Positions 34,062 to 39,706 of a DNA stretch of 39,706 nucleotides are shown piece by piece; the stretch's first letter is position 1, and each line of letters begins with the position of its first letter. This stretch comes from Chlamydiota bacterium (GTDB lineage Bacteria; Chlamydiota; Chlamydiia; Chlamydiales; Parachlamydiaceae). Under the pieces are notes generated by a model, which saw only the letters and a program-made list of their open reading frames with translations, did no database searches and was not told where the DNA came from. A program made the position numbers and the translations under genes. The stretch is taken from contig JABDFJ010000018.1 of assembly GCA_013286645.1 (NCBI GenBank), forward strand, positions 1 through 39,706. Reading direction: 5' to 3'.

Positions 34062-34904
34062 ATGAAAATACAGCCTTCACTTTCACTAGCACCCAACTGT
34101 GGTCCTCAATATGACTTAGTTTATGCTAGCGATCAAGCGCAATGTTCGTTCCAAAAGCCTAAGATCCCCATAGTAGGCAGAGTGGAATATAGTACAATGA
34201 CAGTGAAGGTTGGAGATAAGACTCATACTGTTAAAGTTGTGACATCCAATCAAGAAATCCCTGAGTTGCGCCGAATTTGCCATTTTATAGAAGCGTTAAA
34301 TAGTGATGCGCGGCAAAACCTTCTTTCACAAGATCGATTGTGGTTGAGGGATATAAGAAAGTTAGTTATTAGTCAACCTTCAGTACCGAATAGCGTAAAA
34401 AAGGAAGCGACATGCGAAGAAATCCAAGATGACAGCGAGTTACAGCTATTTATTATAGAACAACGCATGAAGACTATCCAAGATTATATGGAGGCGCAAG
34501 CTGGAAGATTTAAAGGTTATTTTGGGGGGTATCGCACAGCAGATTTTAAGGACAAATATATTAGCGATAGTCAGAGCTTTCAGTGGTACTTCAGAGACGG
34601 ACTGAACGGCTTAGAATGGTCAGTAATTTGGAGGGCACTCGCAGATAAAAATCACCCCTATCATGCATTAGTAACGCAATTGAACAATCATTCTGACAAA
34701 GAAAAGCCGCGTTCACAAAAGGAGAGGGACTTTAGGGCACATCTTTCAACTTGTGTAAGTTACATATGTGAGAAGAAGTTTACTGATGCCCAAGTAGCTT
34801 GTATCTTCAACGATAAAGATTTCATTCTAAAACAGACGCAAGAGCTTAGTGAAGCCTCTGCGAAGCTTAATCGCTTACAAAAAGAGCGGGCCAAATTATT
34901 GTAA
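34062..34904 (+). CDS. Protein of unknown function, 280 residues
   Basis: Soluble, with no signal peptide or membrane segment. The N-terminal 65 residues contain a short beta-like part (VGRVEYSTMTVKVGDKTHTV). The rest is helical with a conserved-looking block GRFKGYFGGYRTADFKDKY and FQWYFRDGLNGLEWSVIWRAL, ending in a coiled-coil tail (LSEASAKLNRLQKERAKLL). An AAAGG lies about six bases before ATG. Lower GC than the core genes upstream. No family recognised; it lies between two other lineage-restricted genes. Confidence 0.55.
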   Translation: MKIQPSLSLAPNCGPQYDLVYASDQAQCSFQKPKIPIVGRVEYSTMTVKVGDKTHTVKVVTSNQEIPELRRICHFIEALNSDARQNLLSQDRLWLRDIRKLVISQPSVPNSVKKEATCEEIQDDSELQLFIIEQRMKTIQDYMEAQAGRFKGYFGGYRTADFKDKYISDSQSFQWYFRDGLNGLEWSVIWRALADKNHPYHALVTQLNNHSDKEKPRSQKERDFRAHLSTCVSYICEKKFTDAQVACIFNDKDFILKQTQELSEASAKLNRLQKERAKLL

Positions 34905-34938
34905 TTTCAAAAATGAGGCTTGTAGCAATTATTGAAAA

Positions 34939-36009
34939 TTATAAGATGTGGCAAAACCAATTGGAATTGGTGTGAGGCTTTTGCAGTAAATAAGCTCGTA
35001 CGGGGCGGTCGAAGTGGTTTTTGGGACGCCAAATCCATTGACCGAGCTCGGTGATCTTAAATTTAGCTTGAGACATCAGTTGCTTTGTGGCTGTTGAGTG
35101 CTCTTCCTGTGCACATGGATCAGCAGCAGCCGTGCTTAGAGTATCGGCAAAATAAACCGATCCTCTTTCATTAACAAGGTTTGCGAGGTGAACAAAATGG
35201 GTTTTGCGCATGTTTTCATTAAAAATTCGCAGAGCGGCCAGGCATTGTTTTTTCACTGGATTGCTGCTGTCGTTTAAATAGTCATCAATTTTCAGAATCG
35301 TTATGTCGAGGTTGAGTCGAATAAAATTTTCGATGGTTTTTTTCAGGTAGAATTCTAATTGTGAAGCGACCAGGGAAGAAATAACAAAATCGACTTCAGC
35401 CACTTCGTCAGTTTGATCTCCTTTGGTGAATGAGAGTTTTTCTGGCGGAATATGAGACGATAAAACTTGAGTACATTGAGTGAGTAAAGCATCGATACAT
35501 GCGGCGTTCGTGTGTCCCGCTTTCATTTGTAGCACCTGTTCAAAAACAGTCTGGATTTTTTGGTAGGCGCCGCCTGTCAGATCTTTTTTGATTAATCTTA
35601 GTTTACTTTGTTGGTCACTTGGAAGGGAGTCTCTGATGGCTTCAAGGTTCTGGGAATCATAATCAACAAGAATCACGTGAGCGTATCGTTGTACGAGGAT
35701 ATCGATGGGTTCTAAGGGCCCCACACCAAGGACAACAACAGAGTCGCGGCTTTCGTGTGATTGGCTTGCAGAGATGATGGCTTGATGGCTCTTGGCTATA
35801 TGATCTTGATAGGATACTTCGGAAGGAGATGTTGCGAAGCCTTGTCGAATGCTAGTATTAAAAAGATCGAAACTAATCTCGATGCATTTTTTTGGGGTTA
35901 ATCCTGTGGTATCCACACCAACAAAGCGCATAGAAGGTGTGCTTGATGTATAGGAGGGAGACGGGGATGATGGATGACTAGCACCTGCACTTTGAATATG
36001 AGAAGACAT
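34939..36009 (-). CDS. SAM-dependent methyltransferase-like protein with Ser-rich N-terminus
   Basis: 356 residues. A Ser/Pro-rich start (SAGASHPSSPSPSYTSSTPS, about 30 residues) leads into a Rossmann-type fold. VVVLGVGPLEPIDIL fits motif I (glycine-rich SAM loop), ILVDYDSQNLEAI fits motif II with an acidic residue at the strand end, and LIKKDLTGG and VDFVISSLVASQL follow in the expected order. The end is Trp-rich (ELGQWIWRPKNHF). The target is unknown. The Ser-rich, unstructured N-terminus is what type III effectors often show, so a host-directed methyltransferase is possible, but this is an inference. Confidence 0.55.
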   Translation of the reverse strand: MSSHIQSAGASHPSSPSPSYTSSTPSMRFVGVDTTGLTPKKCIEISFDLFNTSIRQGFATSPSEVSYQDHIAKSHQAIISASQSHESRDSVVVLGVGPLEPIDILVQRYAHVILVDYDSQNLEAIRDSLPSDQQSKLRLIKKDLTGGAYQKIQTVFEQVLQMKAGHTNAACIDALLTQCTQVLSSHIPPEKLSFTKGDQTDEVAEVDFVISSLVASQLEFYLKKTIENFIRLNLDITILKIDDYLNDSSNPVKKQCLAALRIFNENMRKTHFVHLANLVNERGSVYFADTLSTAAADPCAQEEHSTATKQLMSQAKFKITELGQWIWRPKNHFDRPVRAYLLQKPHTNSNWFCHIL

Positions 36010-36149
36010 ATTGATTACCTGTTAATTGTAATATTATAAAAATAATAAAGATAGTAATTATAATAATCAAGAAGTAATAGAAAACGAAATTTACTATCCA
36101 AGTTCTTTATACAATGGCGTCAACTAAAGGAGATGGATGCCATGGACTA

Positions 36150-36552
36150 CATGAGACAATTGCAAAAGTGACAATATGTTTTTAAAACAGTTAAGTCTCA
36201 TTGCTCAGGGCAACGCCCTGAAATGTAAATGCCTAGGGCACAGCCCTAGGTGAATTGTGAGTGGATTTGCAGGCTGTAGGCCTGCTGTGTAGTAACTCCT
36301 GAATGACGTTAGCCTATCTTCTGCCAAGCTACAACGCAGGCCTACAGCCTGCTAAACCTATTTTAACTGCACCTAGGGCGGTGCCCTAGGCTTTTACATT
36401 TCAGGGCGTTGCCCTGAGCAACGATGGCTGGGATACTCACTTATTATCAAATATCATTGGTTTGTCTAGAATCAGCCCGTTGGCAAAAAATAATCTTTTT
36501 TTAGCGACGGATTCGGTTCTGGAACACGATTTTACTTTTGCAATCGTCTCAC
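36150..36552. repeat. Outer inverted repeat layer (GAGACAATTGCAAAAGTGA type)
   Basis: TGAGACAATTGCAAAAGTGA near 36152-36171 is matched in inverted order by ACTTTTGCAATCGTCTCA at 36534-36551. Both are next to TGGAC-type 9-bp units. They enclose the palindrome 36201-36421, making the third, outermost layer. Confidence 0.7.
36201..36421. repeat. Palindrome of palindromes (52-nt arms, each with small perfect hairpins)
   Basis: The arms 36201-36252 and 36370-36421 are inverted over 52 nt with 2 mismatches. Inside each arm lie two hairpins: CAGGGC/AAC/GCCCTG and CCTAGGGC/ACA/GCCCTAGG on the left, their counterparts on the right with loops GTT and GGT. An inner inverted pair (36269-36285 with 36336-36352) matches exactly over 17 nt and is again a hairpin on each side (GCAGGC/GCCTGC). 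The element can thus fold as one long stem or as six short ones. Confidence 0.92.
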
Positions 36553-36589
36553 ATGGACGACATGGACGAAGTTAGACGATTACAAAAGT
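36534..36589. repeat. Compact 9-bp-unit palindrome with defined ends
   Basis: The ends ACTTTTGCAATCGTCT (36534-36549) and AGACGATTACAAAAGT (36574-36589) are inverted with one mismatch. Between them are two ATGGACGAN units. It may be the minimal form of the family; pieces of its end occur at 139-153 and 27671-27688. Confidence 0.85.
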
Positions 36590-36789
36590 GGTAAAATATT
36601 TCAAAAATAGGTTGCCCTTCTACACTAGAGAAAGAGAAAGATCAAAGGCACCCTTTTCATCAGCTATTCAAATACCCAACGCCGTTTCAAGGCATCGATA
36701 ATACGTCGTTGCCAGTAATATCTGGAAATATAATGAGGCGGTATGCAAAATTCACTGACATTTGATTCTTTAAATAAAGCGAGGTTCTT

Positions 36790-37563
36790 ATGACCGAAAA
36801 AATTGATGTAAGACTTTGTATAAAGCCGCTTTCTCGTTCCGTAATAATCCAGGATAATACTAAAAAAGATTTAGGCTCATTATGTGGTCGCGTTGTCCAT
36901 TGGTTCAAGAAAACTTCCACTGAGACAGCTTCTAAAACAGATCGTGTGAAGCCCTTTGTTGTATGCATTGCAGGTGGGACAGGATCAGGCAAGACCACAC
37001 TTGCTAATAAAATTAAATCCGCATTAGGAAACGATGCCGTCATCATCGATCAAGATAGCTACTACAAAGAACTTACAGGGATGTCATTTCAAGAAAGAGC
37101 CAAGACGAATTTTGATCACCCTAATTCAATCGATTTTGAACGTTTATGCCAGGATGTCAAAATAATAAAACAAGGCCAAAGCATCAATAAACCGATTTAC
37201 AGTTTCAAACACCATGCGCGAGAAAAAGAGGCTACGCATGTAAAACCAGCTCCCGTTACTATTGTAGAAGGTATTTTGGTTTTTACTAACAAGGAATTGC
37301 GTAAGTTGGCCGACCTTAAAATCTATGTTGATACAGAGGATGATGTCAGAGTGTTGCGACGCATCGAACGCGATATTGCTGAAAGAGGACGCGATGTAGC
37401 TAATGTCAAACAGCAATATTTGACGACTGTAAAGCCTATGCACAATCAATTTGTGGGGCCTTCAAAACGCTATGCCGATGTTGTAATATCTGGTAATGCA
37501 GATGCATCGTTGGCTGTAAACAAAATCGTCGAGAATCTCCGAAAGAAAATCTTGCAACATTGA
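36790..37563 (+). CDS. udk: Uridine kinase
   Basis: Phosphorylates uridine (and cytidine) to the monophosphate in pyrimidine salvage. 257 residues; the kinase core begins at about 55 with Walker A GGTGSGKT (62-69), followed by IIDQDSYYK, FDHPNSIDFE, PIYSFKHHAR, VEGILVF and RRIERDIAERGRD, the standard Udk motif series. GAGG lies six bases before ATG. The first 50 residues are extra compared with typical bacterial Udk and have no clear role. Some chlamydiae carry udk, others lack it, in line with differing nucleotide uptake. It ends 5 bp from the convergent phosphodiesterase gene. Confidence 0.93.
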   Translation: MTEKIDVRLCIKPLSRSVIIQDNTKKDLGSLCGRVVHWFKKTSTETASKTDRVKPFVVCIAGGTGSGKTTLANKIKSALGNDAVIIDQDSYYKELTGMSFQERAKTNFDHPNSIDFERLCQDVKIIKQGQSINKPIYSFKHHAREKEATHVKPAPVTIVEGILVFTNKELRKLADLKIYVDTEDDVRVLRRIERDIAERGRDVANVKQQYLTTVKPMHNQFVGPSKRYADVVISGNADASLAVNKIVENLRKKILQH

Positions 37564-37568
37564 GGTTG

Positions 37569-38654
37569 TTACTTGCCTGTCAGATGCTTAAAGAAAAATT
37601 CAGGCTGATTGGTATTAATTAAATCCACCCCAAGATGCAGCATTTTGTTCGCCATTTCAAGTGTGTCATCTTTGGGGTATGTCCACACAATTAATTTAAG
37701 CCCACGGCTGTGGACCCGTTGCACGAAATCGGCGTCGATAAGCTGTGGGTCATATTCCACATCGAGCCCTTCCAAACGTGCTTGGAGGGCTAAAGCAATG
37801 GCTTTTTCAAGATCGCTTTTGCTTTTTAGCCGATAATAGAATCCGATGTATTTGCCTGGGTGTTGTGGATCTGCTTGGATTTCATCTTTATCGGGAGTTG
37901 CGATGGTCAGCCAAAGATGACGATACTCTCCCAGCATGCTTTTGGATAATTGTATTAGGGAGTAATCAAAGCAGATAATAAGAATTTGGCTATTGTTGAT
38001 TCCAAAGCGCTTTTTACTTGCATCTAGCAATGTCTTCAAGGCGGGAACAATCGCCTGATCACCGGGTTTTAATTCAATAACGAGGTGTCTTTCAGGGTGA
38101 TTTGCTAGATGATAGAGAAATTCTTCAAGAAGCGGAATTTTTGTGCCTACATATTTTTTATCTAAATCATCTGCGTAAGCGCCGATATCAACTTGCGAAA
38201 GTTCCTTATCGTATGAAAGTTGGGTAATATTCTTATTCAAAATGCACTCAAAATCATCTTTAGATAGGGTGGTGGCTAGATCTTTATTATATCTAGCAGT
38301 GCGTTTCAAATCATCGTCATGAATGACGACAATCTTTCTATCTAGTGTAAGGTGCACATCGCATTCAACATATAGAGCACCCGCGTTGTAAGCGGCTACT
38401 AAGGCTGGAATTGAGTTTTCTGGTATCTTTGGTAACAATGATTGCGGTGCTTCATTATTAGCACCCCGATGGGCCACAAAACGGGAAGGCAAGTTTTTTT
38501 GTATGGATCCATCGCTCATGATTTCTTTGTCCTTAGCATCGAGAAGGGGACCTATCGGCAGTAAGCTTAGCGATAGCACCATAAAGTACATTATCTTAGG
38601 AGTCATTTTAATGCTATACCAAAAGGATTGCTTTTGTTTAAAAACAGATGACAT
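37569..38654 (-). CDS. Secreted glycerophosphodiester phosphodiesterase
   Basis: Cleaves glycerophosphodiesters to glycerol-3-phosphate and an alcohol. 361 residues with an N-terminal hydrophobic segment at about 21-38 (IMYFMVLSLSLLPIGPLL), likely a signal peptide or anchor; ATG 38606 (MTPKIMYF) is an alternative start. The GDPD core has AHRGANNEAP (H62, R63), PENSIPALVAAYNAGALYVECDVHLT (E79, E97, D99) and VVIHDDDLKRTA (H112), all the known catalytic or metal residues. There is an insertion of about ten residues between the first two motifs. The exported location suggests use of host or its own lipid breakdown products. Confidence 0.9.
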   Translation of the reverse strand: MSSVFKQKQSFWYSIKMTPKIMYFMVLSLSLLPIGPLLDAKDKEIMSDGSIQKNLPSRFVAHRGANNEAPQSLLPKIPENSIPALVAAYNAGALYVECDVHLTLDRKIVVIHDDDLKRTARYNKDLATTLSKDDFECILNKNITQLSYDKELSQVDIGAYADDLDKKYVGTKIPLLEEFLYHLANHPERHLVIELKPGDQAIVPALKTLLDASKKRFGINNSQILIICFDYSLIQLSKSMLGEYRHLWLTIATPDKDEIQADPQHPGKYIGFYYRLKSKSDLEKAIALALQARLEGLDVEYDPQLIDADFVQRVHSRGLKLIVWTYPKDDTLEMANKMLHLGVDLINTNQPEFFFKHLTGK

Positions 38655-38740
38655 GTTATGAGGTGGAATTTGATTGTTAGTGATGTAAAAATAATAACAT
38701 ATTACTTTTTAAATTAATACATTAAAAAACGGAGTTTAGC

Positions 38741-39658
38741 GTGGAAACAAAAGATTTATACCTTATTGGCTATGCTGCGGGGATGGGTGCCAAGGATACC
38801 GGGTGCGCTGCAGGGCCGAAAGTTCTGTCTCAGTCCCGTTACCTCACAGACCTCCATAAACAAGGCATTAACATATACTGGCAAGCCAGTGTAGGTTTAG
38901 AAAATTTTATATACCAATCTTTAGTTGAAAATTCCAAAGTGGACTGCGCCAAAGATAAATTAATCTCTGTCCATCAATGTGATCTTCGTTTAGCTCAAGA
39001 GGTCCGAAAAGTCGCTGGACAACAAAAATTTTTTGTTGTGATAGGCGGCGATCATTCTTGCGCAATTGGTACTTGGACGGGCGCCTATCATGCTCTAAAA
39101 CCAAAACAGAATTTAGGCTTAATTTGGATTGATGCCCATATGGATGCGCATACTTTCCAGACAACACCGACGGGTAATATCCATGGGATGTCAATTGCAA
39201 GTTTACTGGGCTTTGGCTCACCTATGTTAAGTCATTTGCTAAGTGATCGTGCCATCCTTCGTCCTGAACATTTATGTTTAATTGGTATTCGGAGCTATGA
39301 AGAAGCTGAGGCGGCCTTATTACGCCATAAAAAAGTCAAAATCTTCTTTATGGATGAAGTTAGACGACGTGGTATGGATACAATCATCCGTGAAGCCATC
39401 GACATTGTTAGCCATGGAACGGAAAGATATGGAGTGAGCATTGATATTGATAGTTTAGATCCGACAGAGGCCCCTGCAACAGGTTACTATTTGCCTCATG
39501 GCCTTTCAGCCCAAGAGTTGTTTACAGCTGTGGATGTCGTGAGTAGAGATCCAAAACTCATCGGTGCAGAAATTGTGGAATTCGATCCAGGAAAAGATCA
39601 AAATAATAAAACAGAAGCCCTGATTGCACATGTACTTTATTTGTTGGCTCAAAAATAG
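38741..39658 (+). CDS. Arginase family protein (probable arginase)
   Basis: Manganese ureohydrolase, likely arginine to ornithine and urea. 305 residues. All metal ligands are present: H105 in IGGDHS, D131, H133 and D135 in WIDAHMDAH, and D235 and D237 in VSIDIDSLDP. PTEAPATG follows as usual (APGTG in most members), and the EIVEFDP segment replaces the typical E-(L/V)-x-E-x-N-P. Translation starts at GTG 38741 with CGGAG eight bases upstream. Agmatinase or another ureohydrolase cannot be excluded from motifs alone. Not found in most Chlamydia species, to my knowledge. It could lower host arginine or feed nitrogen metabolism. Confidence 0.85.
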   Translation: METKDLYLIGYAAGMGAKDTGCAAGPKVLSQSRYLTDLHKQGINIYWQASVGLENFIYQSLVENSKVDCAKDKLISVHQCDLRLAQEVRKVAGQQKFFVVIGGDHSCAIGTWTGAYHALKPKQNLGLIWIDAHMDAHTFQTTPTGNIHGMSIASLLGFGSPMLSHLLSDRAILRPEHLCLIGIRSYEEAEAALLRHKKVKIFFMDEVRRRGMDTIIREAIDIVSHGTERYGVSIDIDSLDPTEAPATGYYLPHGLSAQELFTAVDVVSRDPKLIGAEIVEFDPGKDQNNKTEALIAHVLYLLAQK

Positions 39659-39706
39659 TGACTCTGTGATGCACATTAGAAGCATGCTTTATTTGGCATC
39701 GTCTAC

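Larger units (their letters stand above)
36010..36789. other. 780-bp non-coding gap filled by nested inverted repeats
   Basis: No gene seen on either strand. The section 36133-36589 is a set of nested repeats listed separately. 36010-36120 is AT-rich and probably holds the promoter of the methyltransferase-like gene. 36600-36789 leads into uridine kinase; no clear promoter was picked. Confidence 0.7.

Noticed and set aside
13137-36589. CRISPR arrays as an explanation for the 9-bp repeats
   Set aside because: Units are 9 bp with no 30-bp spacers, lie in mirror order, and no cas genes are present.

Overview
The window looks like a chromosome segment of a Chlamydiota bacterium, most likely an amoeba-associated member of Parachlamydiales rather than a vertebrate-pathogen Chlamydia. 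Two gene orders point there. One is a PP2C phosphatase, a NifS-type cysteine desulfurase and two convergent CNNM/CBS transporters (the order CT259-CT258-CT257-CT256 in C. trachomatis, from memory). The other is rpe-efp-accB-accC (CT121-CT124). Extra metabolic genes (arginase, uridine kinase, a secreted FAD oxidase, LicD), many long coiled-coil proteins and abundant intergenic repeats fit a larger environmental chlamydia. I cannot name the species, and all gene-order comparisons are from memory, not a search.

Layout. Bases 1-110 are the tail of an unknown gene. 509-4921 is the PP2C/NifS/CNNM/CNNM block. 5798-6763 carries an FtsB/DivIC-like protein, a NUDIX hydrolase and tRNA-Leu. 6937-9567 has a secreted non-catalytic M16-like protein and the amino-acid carrier BrnQ. 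9901-13130 is rpe-efp-accBC. 13390-16106 has a secreted duplicated-domain protein, a His/Arg/Pro-rich protein, a LOG-family hydrolase and a YitT-type membrane protein. 16439-17009 holds tRNA-Val, tRNA-Asp and a small exported protein. 17020-22696 holds surE, a coiled-coil protein, an overlapping MoxR-ATPase/TraB-like pair and ttcA. 22956-26775 is a pair of large coiled-coil, effector-like genes. 27024-29892 is tRNA-Thr, tRNA-Tyr and a small islet (decayed acyltransferase, LicD) bracketed by an 80-bp direct repeat. 29893-36009 is accessory: an HTTM-like membrane protein, a bicovalent-FAD oxidase, two unknown proteins and a methyltransferase-like protein. 36790-39658 has uridine kinase, a glycerophosphodiesterase and arginase.

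The most striking feature is not a gene. About ten intergenic sites carry unusual inverted-repeat elements. Some are long hairpins whose arms are built of 9-bp units with a TGGAC/GTCCA core. Some are runs of a GGGCAC hexamer with conserved flanks. Three sites are nested palindromes: an outer inverted repeat encloses a second one, and at 36201-36421 each arm is itself a row of small perfect hairpins, a palindrome made of palindromes. Arms of 46-79 nt match at 90-96 percent. The elements sit only between genes, often at the edges of blocks that are conserved in Chlamydia. They look like one or more undescribed repeat families that may spread, recombine or act on transcript ends. The function is unknown.
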